From contig NZ_BFCH01000001.1 in the NCBI RefSeq assembly GCF_003112775.1, positions 62,001 to 126,000 on the forward strand: a stretch of 64,000 bases of DNA. The letters run 5' to 3'. A program made the translations under genes and the position numbers. The stretch comes from Mycobacterium montefiorense (lineage in GTDB: Bacteria > Actinomycetota > Actinomycetes > Mycobacteriales > Mycobacteriaceae). Shown piece after piece: positions 7,802 to 16,856 of this stretch. The notes below the pieces were generated by a model. It made no database searches. It was not told where the DNA came from and saw only the letters and a program-made list of their open reading frames with translations. The stretch's first letter is position 1. Each line of letters begins with the position of its first letter.

Positions 7802-9190
7802 TCACAAAACCTTTAGCTCCTGGGTGATTTCGGCGACGGATGCCTTCGCGTCACCGAATAGCATCGAGGTCTTCTCGTTGAAATACAGCTCGTTCTCGAT
7901 GCCGGCGAATCCGGGGTTCATCGAACGTTTGAGCACGATGACCGACCTGGCTTGATCTACGTCCAGGATCGGCATGCCGTAGATCGGCGAAGCTGGATTC
8001 GACCGCGCCGCAGGGTTTGTCACGTCGTTGGCGCCGATGACCAGGGCCACGTCGGTGCGGCTGAACTCGCCGTTGATCTCGTCCATCTCTTTGAGATGCT
8101 CATAAGGCACATCGGCCTCGGCGAGCAAGACGTTCATATGCCCGGGCATGCGACCCGCCACCGGATGTATGGCATGACGCACCTCCACGCCGCGTCCCTC
8201 CAGCAGGCCGGCCATTTCGCGGACCACATGCTGGGCTTGCGCGACGGCCATTCCGTACCCGGGCACGATGATCACCTGGCTGGCATAGCCCATCTGCAAT
8301 GCCGCGTCGGCCGCACTGGTCTGGCGCACGGTCTGGTCGGCGCCTGGGTCCCCGCCGTCCGCGCTGGTGCCGGTGCCACCGAATCCACCGGCGACGATGG
8401 CGGGGATCGAACGGTTCATCGCCTTTGCCATCAAGTTGGTCAGGATGGTTCCCGAGGCTCCGACGATCATTCCCGCCACGATCATCGCCGTGTTGTCCAG
8501 CCCCAGGCCGGTCGCCGCCGCCGAAAGCCCGGTGAGCGCGTTGAGCAGCGAGATCACCACCGGCATGTCGGCGCCTCCGATGGGCAGCACCACCATGACA
8601 CCGAGCACTGCCGAGAAGACGAGCACACCGATGAAGACCAGCGGCGCGCGCTGGCCGGCCCCGATGGCGCCGGCGCAGGCGACGGCGGCGAGCAGCAGTA
8701 TCAGGTTGACTGGCTGCTGGGCTCGGCCCAGTCCGATGGGCTTGCCCGGCAACACTTCTTGCAGCTTTCCGAACGCGATCAGCGATCCCCAGAATGACAG
8801 CGACCCGACGATAGCGGCGAACAGTGACGCGATCGTGACGTAGGTCGGCGCCCAGGCGTAGCCGTGACTGTCGCGGAATTCGACCCACGACACCAGCGCG
8901 ACCGCACCGCCGCCCACGCCGTTGAACAGCGCCACCATCTGAGGCATTGCGGTCATCTTGACCCGCTGCGCCGCCGGAACCCCGATCAATGACCCGAGCA
9001 GCAGTCCGAGCGCGATCAACAACCAATTACTTGTGCCCGGAGTCAGCAGGGTGGCCACGATCGCGATCGCCATGCCGACACCGGCAATCAGATTGCCGCG
9101 CGCGGCGGTGCGGGGACCGGTCAGGCCCGAGAGGCCGACGATGAATAGCGCGAACGCGACGATGTAGAGAACCGGGATGAGCTCATTCAC
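7802..9190 (-). CDS. pntB: NAD(P) transhydrogenase subunit beta
   Basis: This 462-residue membrane subunit of the proton-translocating transhydrogenase carries the NADP-binding domain. About nine hydrophobic segments fill residues 1-270. The C-terminal domain III shows IIVPGYGMAVAQAQH and ALVIGANDVTNPAA, the NADP site motifs. I choose the GTG at 9190 (VNELIPVLYIVAFALF), which overlaps the pntAb stop by 8 nt; the longer start at 9220 would run inside pntAb. With PntAa and PntAb it uses the proton gradient to make NADPH from NADH. Its operon partner fdh supplies NADH, and the PanE-like reductase encoded divergently would need NADPH. Confidence 0.93.
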   Translation of the reverse strand: MNELIPVLYIVAFALFIVGLSGLTGPRTAARGNLIAGVGMAIAIVATLLTPGTSNWLLIALGLLLGSLIGVPAAQRVKMTAMPQMVALFNGVGGGAVALVSWVEFRDSHGYAWAPTYVTIASLFAAIVGSLSFWGSLIAFGKLQEVLPGKPIGLGRAQQPVNLILLLAAVACAGAIGAGQRAPLVFIGVLVFSAVLGVMVVLPIGGADMPVVISLLNALTGLSAAATGLGLDNTAMIVAGMIVGASGTILTNLMAKAMNRSIPAIVAGGFGGTGTSADGGDPGADQTVRQTSAADAALQMGYASQVIIVPGYGMAVAQAQHVVREMAGLLEGRGVEVRHAIHPVAGRMPGHMNVLLAEADVPYEHLKEMDEINGEFSRTDVALVIGANDVTNPAARSNPASPIYGMPILDVDQARSVIVLKRSMNPGFAGIENELYFNEKTSMLFGDAKASVAEITQELKVL

Positions 9191-9500
9191 GTGCCGACGC
9201 AACCTTTCCGGCCTGGCCACTGGATTTCTTCTTGAACATGCCGAGCATGCGGTCGGTCACCAGGAAGCCGCCCACGACGTTGATCGCGCCGAAGGCGATA
9301 GCGACTACCAGCAGCAGCCGGTCGAATGCATCGGTGGTCGACTGGCCCACGAGAACCAGGCCGGCGAGCAGAACGATGCCGTGAATTGCGTTGGTGCCGG
9401 ACATAAGAGGGGTGTGCAGTGTGTTGGGGACCTTCGAGATCACCGCGAAGCCGACAAATCCTGCCAGCGTAAGGATCGCCAGGTTGGCCACTAGTGTCAT
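9183..9500 (-). CDS. pntAb: NAD(P) transhydrogenase subunit alpha, membrane part
   Basis: This 105-residue protein has three or more hydrophobic helices (LAILTLAGFVGFAVISKVP; GIVLLAGLVLVG; LLLVVAIAFGAINVVGGFLV). It corresponds to domain II of PntA, encoded separately as in many actinobacteria. It forms part of the proton channel with PntB. The ATG overlaps the pntAa stop (ATGA), and its own stop overlaps the pntB start, so the three subunits are translationally coupled. Confidence 0.92.
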   Translation of the reverse strand: MTLVANLAILTLAGFVGFAVISKVPNTLHTPLMSGTNAIHGIVLLAGLVLVGQSTTDAFDRLLLVVAIAFGAINVVGGFLVTDRMLGMFKKKSSGQAGKVASARE

Positions 9501-10588
9501 CGGATCCCCGTCAACTCGTTGTCGGATTTGGTGACGCAGCAGGCATCGAGGATCTCGTCAGACAAATCACGCACTGCCGTGCCGTCGAGCATGTGTTCCA
9601 GCAGGGCGCCGATGTTGCGTGCGTAGAGCTCGCTGGCGTGTTCGGGCATGCTGGCCGGAAGGTTCAGCGGCGCAGCGATCGTGACGTCGTGTCGCAGCAC
9701 CGTCTCGCCCGGCACGGTGAGTTCGCAGTTGCCGCCGGCCTCGCCGGCGAGGTCGACGACCACGCTGCCGCTACGCATCCGACGCACCGCCTGCGCGGTG
9801 ACGAGTTTGGGTGCGGCGCGGCCGGGAACGAGGGCGGTGGTGATAACCGCGTCGAAGCCCGGGATTGCTTCGGTTAGGCGTTGTTGCTGCTCGATCTGTT
9901 CTTCGGGCGTCAAAGCTCGGGCGTATCCGCCTTCGCCCGCCGCCGAAACACCGAGTTCGAGCCATTTGGCGCCCAAGGACCGGACTTGCTCGGCGACCTC
10001 GGGCCGAACGTCGAATCCGGTGGTGCGGGCGCCCAGCCGTTTCGCCGTGGCCAGCGCCTGAAGTCCGGCGACGCCGACACCGAGCACCAAAACCGTTGCC
10101 GGTTTTACCGTTCCAGCGGCCGTGGTCATCATCGGGAAGAAGCGGGTCGAGCATTGCGCGGCACACAACACCGCTTTGTATCCCGCGACATTGGCCTGGG
10201 AAGAAAGCGCATCCATGGTCTGGGCACGCGAAATCCGGGGCACTGCTTCCATCGCGAAGCCGGTGACACCCGCTCGGCGTAATTGGTCACTGACCTCCGG
10301 CCGGGTGCGCGGTGCGAGGAAGCCGATCAAGTGGGCTCCCTGCTTCAACCGGCCGATCTCCATCTCGGTCGGCGGGTTCACCTTGACCACGACATCTGCC
10401 GACCAGGGGTCACCGATCACGGCCCCGGCTCTTAGATAGTCCTCGTCGCGGATCAAGGCGCCCTCGCCCGCACCCGTTTCAACCACGAGATGGTGGCCGG
10501 CGGCACGCAAGCGTTCGACGACGCCGGGTACCAGGGCGACTCGGCTTTCGCCAGCGGCGATTTCGCGAGGCACTCCGATCGCAGACAT
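9497..10588 (-). CDS. pntAa: NAD(P) transhydrogenase subunit alpha, soluble part
   Basis: This 363-residue NAD(H)-binding domain I of the transhydrogenase belongs to the same fold as alanine dehydrogenase. Visible motifs are GVPREIAAGESRVALVPG at the N-terminus, VLVLGVGVAGLQALATAKRLGA (nucleotide site near residue 168) and the loop after SLGAKWLEL. It works at the inner face of the membrane with PntAb and PntB. It is first in the pntAa-pntAb-pntB-fdh operon, directly after a divergent promoter region that carries operator site 3. This suggests that NADPH supply is switched on together with oxalate use. Confidence 0.93.
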   Translation of the reverse strand: MSAIGVPREIAAGESRVALVPGVVERLRAAGHHLVVETGAGEGALIRDEDYLRAGAVIGDPWSADVVVKVNPPTEMEIGRLKQGAHLIGFLAPRTRPEVSDQLRRAGVTGFAMEAVPRISRAQTMDALSSQANVAGYKAVLCAAQCSTRFFPMMTTAAGTVKPATVLVLGVGVAGLQALATAKRLGARTTGFDVRPEVAEQVRSLGAKWLELGVSAAGEGGYARALTPEEQIEQQQRLTEAIPGFDAVITTALVPGRAAPKLVTAQAVRRMRSGSVVVDLAGEAGGNCELTVPGETVLRHDVTIAAPLNLPASMPEHASELYARNIGALLEHMLDGTAVRDLSDEILDACCVTKSDNELTGIR

Positions 10589-10693
10589 ATTCCTCTTCCT
10601 TGGCTCGGCCGGAAGTCACGCTCAACGTGGTCCGGATTTACTGACAGTCCTCGACGTCCCGCCGAGAGCGCGATGTTTTCAACATACAAGGAT

Positions 10694-10708
10694 CGCATAC
10701 TGTATGCA
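10694..10708. promoter_or_regulatory. Palindromic operator, site 3 (candidate GntR box)
   Basis: CGCATACTGTATGCA contains the perfect palindrome GCATAC-T-GTATGC. It lies in the 188-bp divergent region, about 70 bp before the PanE-like gene and about 105 bp before pntAa. One site could therefore control both the pnt-fdh operon and the panE-pyk-PE operon. Confidence 0.75.
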
Positions 10709-10776
10709 ATGATGAGTGAGGCCTTGACCGTAGTCGCCAAGCGGCGGTGTGCATTGGGGATGCGAGAGGAGACTCT

Positions 10777-11802
10777 ATGAAGATTGCAGTCGTTGGTGCC
10801 GGAGCTATTGGTGCCTATTGGGGTGCGGCGTTGCACCGCGGCGGTGCCGATGTTCACCTGATCGCGCGCAACGACAACCTACGGGCAATCCGGGAGAATG
10901 GTGTCCGCGTGCTGAGCCCGCGCGGTGACTTCCTCGCGCATCCGCATGCGACGGACTCACCGGCCGAGATCGGGCCGGTCGACTACATATTCTTGGGCCT
11001 CAAAGCGCACAGCTATCCAACGTGCGGTCCGCTGATTGAGCCCCTGCTGGGTCCTGACACGGCAATTGTGGCTGCACAGAACGGTATTCCCTGGTGGTAT
11101 TTTCACGGGCTGTCGGGTCCGTATCAAGGACACCGGATCGAGGCTGTCGATCCCGGCGGTGCCACCAGCGCCGTGCTGGCTCCGGAGCGAGCGATCGGTT
11201 GCGTGGTGTATCCCGCGACAGTTCTGGAGGCTCCCGGCGTCGTTCGCCATCTGGAGGGGACTCGCTTTTCCATCGGGGAGCCCTCAGGAGAGCTCTCCGA
11301 GCGCTGTCGGCTGCTGAGCGACGCGATGATCGCCGGCGAGCTGAAATGCCCGGTAGAGCCTGATCTGCGCAACGACATCTGGATCAAGCTGATGGGCAAT
11401 GTGGCGTTCAACCCACTCAGCGCGCTGACCAGATCGACGATGGTGCAGATGTGCCAGGACCCGAACACTCGGCAAGTCGTGATACAGCTGATGGAGGAGA
11501 CCCTGGATGTCGCCGCGAGATTGGGTAGTACGCCGGAGATCTCGATCGAGAAGAGGCTGCGGGGCGCCGAAAATGTGGGTTACCACAAGACCTCGATGCT
11601 CCAAGATCTCGAAGCGGGCAAGCAGCTGGAGCTCGATGCGATCGTATCCGCGGTGGTAGAGCTCGCCGACCTGACCGGAGCGGCTGCTCCGACCCTTCGC
11701 ACCGTCCACGCTGCCACCGGCCTCCTCGCCCATGCCAGTGGGGTGGCGCCGTCACGCAGTGGCGGGAATTCGCAACAACAACCTCAAGCTGCCCTGCGCT
11801 AA
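10777..11802 (+). CDS. PanE/ApbA-family reductase, candidate oxalyl-CoA reductase
   Basis: This 341-residue protein belongs to the ketopantoate reductase family. It has an N-terminal NADP-binding motif (VVGAGAIGAYWGAALHRGG) and a C-terminal helical domain with the family segment DIWIKLMGNVAFNPLSALT. In Methylobacterium extorquens the paralogue PanE2 was assigned as NADPH-dependent oxalyl-CoA reductase. The context here is the same: Frc makes oxalyl-CoA, the product glyoxylate would feed Gcl, and the gene shares a divergent operator with pnt-fdh. I therefore infer oxalyl-CoA reduction rather than pantothenate synthesis. The ATG at 10777 follows GAGAGGAG. It is the first gene of an operon with pyk and PE. 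Sequence alone cannot separate this from a true ketopantoate reductase. Confidence 0.75.
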   Translation: MKIAVVGAGAIGAYWGAALHRGGADVHLIARNDNLRAIRENGVRVLSPRGDFLAHPHATDSPAEIGPVDYIFLGLKAHSYPTCGPLIEPLLGPDTAIVAAQNGIPWWYFHGLSGPYQGHRIEAVDPGGATSAVLAPERAIGCVVYPATVLEAPGVVRHLEGTRFSIGEPSGELSERCRLLSDAMIAGELKCPVEPDLRNDIWIKLMGNVAFNPLSALTRSTMVQMCQDPNTRQVVIQLMEETLDVAARLGSTPEISIEKRLRGAENVGYHKTSMLQDLEAGKQLELDAIVSAVVELADLTGAAAPTLRTVHAATGLLAHASGVAPSRSGGNSQQQPQAALR

Positions 11803-11819
11803 GGGAAAGGACACCTGGG

Positions 11820-13001
11820 ATGCGCACAACAAAGATCGTCTGCACGCTCGGACCCGCAACCGCCACCGCTCCACGCCTGACTGAACTCATCGACGCCGGA
11901 ATGGATGTCGCGCGCCTCAATTTCAGTCACGGCACGCATGCGGAACATTTGGCCTTCTACGACCTGGTGCGCCAGATCGCAGCCCGGCGCCGGCGCTCTG
12001 TGCAAGTGCTCGCCGACTTGCAAGGGCCCAAGATTCGGTTGGGCCGGTTCGCCAACGGGCCGGTGGTGTGGAGTGTCGGCGAGAAAGTCGCGATCACCAC
12101 CGACGCGTGCCTGGGCGATCACGACCGAGTCTCCACTACCTACGGCGGTCTAGCCTCGGATGTGAAAACCGGCGATCGGCTGCTCGTCGATGACGGCAGA
12201 ATCGACCTGGCGGTGGTGGAAATCAACGGCGCAGACATCGGCTGTGAGGTGATCCACGGCGGACCGGTCAGCGACAACAAGGGCATCTCATTACCGGGAG
12301 TTGCTGTCAGCGCCCCGACGTTGTCCGACAAAGACATTGACGACCTGAAGTTTGCCTTGGACCTCGGCGTGGACATGATTGCCATGTCGTTCGTGCGCGC
12401 GCCGGAGGAAGCGAAGCTGGCGCACGCCATCATGGGTGAGGTCGGCAGACGAGTGCCCGTGATCGCCAAACTGGAAAAGCCGGAGGCGGTCTCGTGCTTA
12501 CCGGCGATCGTCGAGGCTTTCGACGGGTTGATGGTGGCCCGTGGTGACCTCGGCGTCGAGATGCCGTTGGAGCAGATACCGCTGGTCCAAAAGCGAGTCA
12601 TCCGGCTCTGCCGCGATGCCGCAAAGCCGGTCATCGTTGCCACTCACATGCTCGACTCGATGGTCTCCGATCGGCGTCCCACCCGAGCCGAGGTCTCCGA
12701 CGTGGCCAACGCGGTGCTGGATGGGGCCGACGCGGTGATGCTGTCCGCGGAAACCAGCGTCGGCGCCTATCCAGCTCACACCGTGACCACGATGGCGCGC
12801 ATCGTTGAGGAGGCCGAGGGCGCGATCCACCGCGGCGAACCGCCTTACTGGGCCGGTCGTCAGGACGGCGATCGCGACTTCCTGGGTGACGTGGTGGTGG
12901 CGGCGGCCCGGTTGGTGCGGCGGCGACTGCGAGCGGTCGCGGGTCGCTACGCCATCGCGGGCGGCACCGCGGCGTTAGGCCTCTTTGTTGCAAAGCGTTA
13001 A
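11820..13001 (+). CDS. pyk: Pyruvate kinase, short form lacking the C-terminal regulatory domain
   Basis: This 393-residue enzyme turns phosphoenolpyruvate and ADP into pyruvate and ATP. The catalytic barrel is complete: TKIVCTLGPAT, ARLNFSHG, VLADLQGPKIR, VIAKLEKPEA, DGLMVARGDLGVE and DGADAVMLSAETSVGAYP. Usual bacterial enzymes have about 470 residues; this one ends soon after the active-site helices. A short basic tail replaces the allosteric domain, so normal effector control is probably lost. It starts 17 nt after the PanE-like gene and is followed 12 nt later by a PE gene. Placing pyruvate kinase with glycerate-pathway genes is also known in Pseudomonas gcl clusters, where it pulls 2-phosphoglycerate-derived PEP to pyruvate. 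It is probably a second, dedicated copy. Confidence 0.88.
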   Translation: MRTTKIVCTLGPATATAPRLTELIDAGMDVARLNFSHGTHAEHLAFYDLVRQIAARRRRSVQVLADLQGPKIRLGRFANGPVVWSVGEKVAITTDACLGDHDRVSTTYGGLASDVKTGDRLLVDDGRIDLAVVEINGADIGCEVIHGGPVSDNKGISLPGVAVSAPTLSDKDIDDLKFALDLGVDMIAMSFVRAPEEAKLAHAIMGEVGRRVPVIAKLEKPEAVSCLPAIVEAFDGLMVARGDLGVEMPLEQIPLVQKRVIRLCRDAAKPVIVATHMLDSMVSDRRPTRAEVSDVANAVLDGADAVMLSAETSVGAYPAHTVTTMARIVEEAEGAIHRGEPPYWAGRQDGDRDFLGDVVVAAARLVRRRLRAVAGRYAIAGGTAALGLFVAKR

Positions 13002-13013
13002 GGAGAACAGCGC

Positions 13014-13313
13014 ATGTCGTTGGTCAACGTGCACCCCGAAGCGCTGGCGGGAGCTGCCTCGCAGTTAGGTGCCATCGGTGCTTCGATGAGTGCCCAGAAT
13101 GCGGCGGCGGCGGGCCCCACCGCCGCCGTGGTCCCCGCGGCGGCGGACGAGGTGTCCGCACTGATCGCAGCCCAATTCGCGATGCAGGCTCAGATGTATC
13201 GGTTGGTCAGCGCCCAAGCCGCGGCGATCCACGAGACGTTGTTCAAAACCATGGCGGCAAGTGCGGATTCGTATGCCGTCGCTGAGGCGGCCAACGCCGC
13301 AGCCGCCGGGTGA
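13014..13313 (+). CDS. PE family protein
   Basis: This 99-residue stand-alone PE domain has the Pro-Glu pair at residues 8-9 (VHPEALAGAA), two alanine-rich amphipathic helices, and the type VII secretion signal YxxxE at Tyr87-Glu91. It would be exported by an ESX system, usually as a dimer with a PPE protein. AAGGAGAA lies just upstream of the ATG, and the gene follows pyk by 12 nt, so it is almost certainly in the panE-pyk operon. No PPE gene is adjacent; the nearest is 7.5 kb away and carries its own copy of the island operator. PE/PPE pairs can act in uptake of small molecules across the mycobacterial outer membrane, so a role in oxalate entry is a reasonable inference. Confidence 0.9.
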   Translation: MSLVNVHPEALAGAASQLGAIGASMSAQNAAAAGPTAAVVPAAADEVSALIAAQFAMQAQMYRLVSAQAAAIHETLFKTMAASADSYAVAEAANAAAAG

Positions 13314-13318
13314 ATAGC

Positions 13319-14107
13319 TTAGGGGGCGGTGCTTTTGTCGAAGTCGGATGCGATGTTGCGCGCGATTCGCTTCAACAGCGGGGTAACCGTTGGCGCGGAC
13401 TTCAACGTGACTCGCACCGCAGGGCCAGAGATCGAAATGGCCGTCAGTGACGGCGCGTCGGGCACCGGTACGGCAAAGCATCGCACACCGATTTCCTGCT
13501 CACCTTCATCGACCGCATAACCACGGACACGGCACAACGTGATGTCTTGCAGCAAGCCGTCGACCGTCGTATGCGAGTTCTCGGTCGATGCGGGCATCCC
13601 GGTGCGCGCCACCAGAGCACGCAGTGCCTCGTTGGTAAGTTGCATCAGCAGCGCCTTGCCCACTCCCGTGCGATGCGGGTAGACCCGCCGGCCGACCTCG
13701 GTGAACATGCGCATGGAATGCGGTGAGGGAACTTGAGCTACGTAGACGGCCATGTCGTTGTCCATGACTGCCATGTTCGCCGTCTCGCCGGTTCGGTCTA
13801 CCAATTCGCTCAGATGTGGACGCGACCACATGCCAATGAGCTGACCCGCGCTCTCGCCCAAGCGGATCAGCCTGGGCCCCAACGAGTAGTGCCGGTTCGG
13901 AAGCTGCCGCAGATACCCCATGCTGAGCAACGTTCGTACCAGTCGATGCATCGTGGGCTGTGGCAGATCTGCGCGAGCGGCGAGCTCGCCGAGCGCACCC
14001 GTGCCACCCATGGCGGCTAAAATCTCGAGTACCCCGAATGCTCGTTCCACCGATTGAACACCGACCGCGCGGTCGGCGTCGTCATGCTCGGTAACCATCG
14101 GCCTCAT
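13319..14107 (-). CDS. IclR-family transcriptional regulator
   Basis: This protein of about 262 residues has an N-terminal winged helix (QSVERAFGVLEILAAMG then LPQPTMHRLVRTLLSMGY) and a C-terminal effector domain with GVGKALLMQ and EQEIGVRCFAVPV. IclR proteins often control glyoxylate or aromatic acid genes; E. coli AllR represses gcl in response to glyoxylate. Here it is the last gene of the hyi-glxR-gcl operon, which supports the same job. Two TTCCGN5CGGAA palindromes in the hyi/glycerate kinase promoter region are its likely targets. The start is uncertain between ATGs at 14107 and 14098, because neither has a clear ribosome binding site. Confidence 0.85.
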   Translation of the reverse strand: MRPMVTEHDDADRAVGVQSVERAFGVLEILAAMGGTGALGELAARADLPQPTMHRLVRTLLSMGYLRQLPNRHYSLGPRLIRLGESAGQLIGMWSRPHLSELVDRTGETANMAVMDNDMAVYVAQVPSPHSMRMFTEVGRRVYPHRTGVGKALLMQLTNEALRALVARTGMPASTENSHTTVDGLLQDITLCRVRGYAVDEGEQEIGVRCFAVPVPDAPSLTAISISGPAVRVTLKSAPTVTPLLKRIARNIASDFDKSTAP

Positions 14108-14172
14108 GCTCCGGTTGTTCAAGGACGTCCGGCCAGACATCGCTCGCCGGGGTCCGGCGCAGCGGTAGTGAG

Positions 14173-15966
14173 CTAGTCGAATAGCAATGCGGCGGTGGGT
14201 GAGTCGTCGATCGTCGCTGCCAGCTCGTTGTGTTCGGTGATGTTGTCGATTTCGGTGCCCATCGCGATATTCGTGATCCGTTCCAAGAATATCTCGACTA
14301 CCACGGGCACCTTGTGTTCGCGCGCGAGCTGCTGGGCTCGGGTGAGTGCGGGCGCGATCAGTGCGGGGTCGGTAACTTGAATCGCCTTGCAGCCCAGCCC
14401 TTCGGCCACCCGGCGATGGTCGACCCCGTAGCCCTTGGGCAGATCGGTCTCACCGGATTCCTGGGCATTGATGTTGTCGAAGGCCAATGAAACGAAATAG
14501 TTCATGTCGAAGTTGAGCTGAGCTTGCCGGATCAGCCCGAGGTAGGAGTTGTTGACCACGACATGGACGTAAGGCAGGTTGAACTGCGCGCCGACGGCGA
14601 GCTCCTCGATGAGGAACTGGAAGTCATAGTCGCCCGACAGTCCGACCACCGTGGCGGTCGGGTCTGCGGCGACCACACCTAGCGCGGCGGGAACCGTCCA
14701 TCCCAATGGTCCGGCCTGGCCGCAGTTGATCCAGTGCCGCGGTTTGAAGACCTGCAGGAATTGGCCGCCGGCGATCTGTGAGAGCCCAATCGCGGTGACG
14801 TACCGCGCATTACGGCCGAACACCCGGTTCATTTCCTCGTACACGCGTTGCGGTTTGATGGGGATGTCGTCGAAGTGGGTCTTGCGGTGCATCGTCCGTT
14901 TGCGGTCTTGGCAGTCGCGCACCCAATCAGCCCAATCAGGGATCTTGTCCGCCGAACGCCGTTGCAAGGCACCGGCCACAAGCTGTTCGAGTGCCGCCTT
15001 GGCGTCCGAGGCAATACCGAGGTCTGGGGCGAACACCCGGCCGATCTGGGTGGGTTCGACGTCGATGTGGACAAAGCGACGACCTCGCCGGTAGGTGTCG
15101 AGTCCGCCGGTGTGGCGGTTAGCCCACCGATTGCCGATACCCAGAACGAAATCCGATTCGAGCAGGGTGGCATTGCCGTAGCGGTGGGCGGTCTGCAACC
15201 CGACCATGCCTGCGGCCAGCCGATGGTCGTCGGGAATGATGCCCCAGCCCATCAGCGTGGGCACTACCGGGATGTTGAGCACCTCGGCGAGCTCGACGAG
15301 TAGTTCGGCGGCGTCGGCGTTGATGATGCCCCCGCCGGCGATGATCAGTGGGCGTTCCGCGGTGACCAGCATGTCAAGCGCTTTGGCTATTTGTGTTGGG
15401 GTGGCCACGGGCTTGTAGACCGGCAGGGGAGCGTAAGCGGCGGGTTCGAAATCGATTTCGGCCAGCTGCACGTCGATGGGCAGGTCGATCAGGACCGGGC
15501 CGGGTCGGCCCGAACGCATCAGGTGAAACGCCTGGGCGAAGGCGCCGGGAACCTGCCCGGGTTCGAGAACCGTCATAGCCATTTTCGTCACCGGTGCCGC
15601 GATCGCCGCGATGTCGACTGCCTGAAAGTCCTCTTTGTGGAGCTTGTTGACCGGAGCCTGGCCCGTGATCGCCAGGATGGGAATGGAATCGGCACTGGCC
15701 GAATACAATCCGGTGACCATGTCGGTGCCCGCTGGTCCTGAGGTGCCGATGCACACACCGATGTTGCCCGGTGCCGCGCGGGTATAGCCTTCGGCCATGT
15801 GACTGGCGCCTTCGACATGGCGGGCCAGCAGGTGCCGGATTCCGCCGTGCGCCCGCATCGCCGAGTAAAACGGGTTGATTGCTGCGCCGGGTAATCCGAA
15901 TGCTTGGGTAGCGCCCTCGATTTCGAGGATTCTGACGGCGGCATCGACCGTGCGCATCCGGGTCAC
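14173..15966 (-). CDS. gcl: Glyoxylate carboligase (tartronate-semialdehyde synthase)
   Basis: This 597-residue thiamine-diphosphate enzyme joins two glyoxylates into tartronate semialdehyde with release of CO2. It is very similar to E. coli Gcl along its whole length, for example [36 protein letters not shown] and [18 protein letters not shown]. Val51 stands where other ThDP enzymes have the catalytic glutamate, a known hallmark of true glyoxylate carboligase. The cofactor motif [19 protein letters not shown] is in the C-terminal third. The start overlaps the glxR stop (ATGA). It probably receives glyoxylate made from oxalyl-CoA, and passes product to GlxR. Confidence 0.95.
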   Translation of the reverse strand: MTRMRTVDAAVRILEIEGATQAFGLPGAAINPFYSAMRAHGGIRHLLARHVEGASHMAEGYTRAAPGNIGVCIGTSGPAGTDMVTGLYSASADSIPILAITGQAPVNKLHKEDFQAVDIAAIAAPVTKMAMTVLEPGQVPGAFAQAFHLMRSGRPGPVLIDLPIDVQLAEIDFEPAAYAPLPVYKPVATPTQIAKALDMLVTAERPLIIAGGGIINADAAELLVELAEVLNIPVVPTLMGWGIIPDDHRLAAGMVGLQTAHRYGNATLLESDFVLGIGNRWANRHTGGLDTYRRGRRFVHIDVEPTQIGRVFAPDLGIASDAKAALEQLVAGALQRRSADKIPDWADWVRDCQDRKRTMHRKTHFDDIPIKPQRVYEEMNRVFGRNARYVTAIGLSQIAGGQFLQVFKPRHWINCGQAGPLGWTVPAALGVVAADPTATVVGLSGDYDFQFLIEELAVGAQFNLPYVHVVVNNSYLGLIRQAQLNFDMNYFVSLAFDNINAQESGETDLPKGYGVDHRRVAEGLGCKAIQVTDPALIAPALTRAQQLAREHKVPVVVEIFLERITNIAMGTEIDNITEHNELAATIDDSPTAALLFD

Positions 15967-16856
15967 TGGGTCCCACCTTCCTTATGTCCGGACAGGCGTT
16001 CGACACCCCGCAGCAGGCCGGAGTGGTCGAGGGAGCCGTCCCCGTTGGCCAGGGCGGAGGCCATTAGCTGTGCGACAACTGCACCGAGCGGAATGACCAC
16101 ACCGGCTTCGCGTGCCGCGCTGGTGACGATGCCCAGGTCTTTATTGTGCAGTTCGATCCGAAAGCCTGGATCGAAGTTACTTGCCAGCATCTTTGGCGCC
16201 TTTTGCTCGAGCACTGCCGAGCCCGCCAGCCCGCCGCCGAGCACTTTGACCGCCGCGTCCAGGTCGACGCCGTACGCACGCAGAAACGTGATTGCTTCCG
16301 CGAGGAGTTCGATATTGCCCGCGACGATCAGTTGATTGGCGGCCTTGACGGTCTGTCCGGCCCCGCTGGGGCCGACGTGAACGATTGTCTTGCCGACGAT
16401 ATCGAGAATCGGTGTGGCAGCAGCGAAATCGTCATCGGCAGCCCCGACCATGATCGACAGCGTTGCGTTCTTGGCGCCGGGCTCTCCGCCGGATACCGGG
16501 GCGTCGATGAGACGCAGCCCGCGTTCGCTGGCTTGCTTGGCCAGCTCGGCGGTGACGTCAGGGCGGATCGAGGAGAAGTCGATCACCAGCGTCGACGGTT
16601 GCGCGTGGGCGAAAACACCGTCCTCCGAGAGCAACACATTTTGCACGTCGGGGGAGTCGGGGACCATGACGGCCACCACGTCGGCTTTTTTCACGGCTTC
16701 CGCGATGGAATCAGCCTCCGCTCCACCGGCCTCGATCAGCGCCGCGGCACGGCCCGGCGAACGGTTGTAACCGATGACGGTGTGGCCGGCCCGGGCGAGA
16801 TGGCAGGCCATCGGGCTGCCCATGATGCCCAGCCCGATAAAGCCGATCGTGGTCAT
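15963..16856 (-). CDS. glxR: Tartronate semialdehyde reductase (2-hydroxy-3-oxopropionate reductase)
   Basis: This 297-residue beta-hydroxyacid dehydrogenase reduces tartronate semialdehyde to D-glycerate with NAD(P)H. It shows the N-terminal Rossmann motif [21 protein letters not shown], the substrate loop [11 protein letters not shown] and the catalytic lysine helix [15 protein letters not shown]. It lies between hyi and gcl, overlapping both by ATGA, the usual order of the glycerate pathway. Other members of the family act on 3-hydroxyisobutyrate, but the coupling to gcl settles the assignment. Confidence 0.93.
   Translation of the reverse strand: MTTIGFIGLGIMGSPMACHLARAGHTVIGYNRSPGRAAALIEAGGAEADSIAEAVKKADVVAVMVPDSPDVQNVLLSEDGVFAHAQPSTLVIDFSSIRPDVTAELAKQASERGLRLIDAPVSGGEPGAKNATLSIMVGAADDDFAAATPILDIVGKTIVHVGPSGAGQTVKAANQLIVAGNIELLAEAITFLRAYGVDLDAAVKVLGGGLAGSAVLEQKAPKMLASNFDPGFRIELHNKDLGIVTSAAREAGVVIPLGAVVAQLMASALANGDGSLDHSGLLRGVERLSGHKEGGTQ

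Noticed and set aside
10777..11802. Naming the gene panE for pantothenate synthesis
   Set aside because: Operon and operator context point to oxalate metabolism, and no other pantothenate gene is near.
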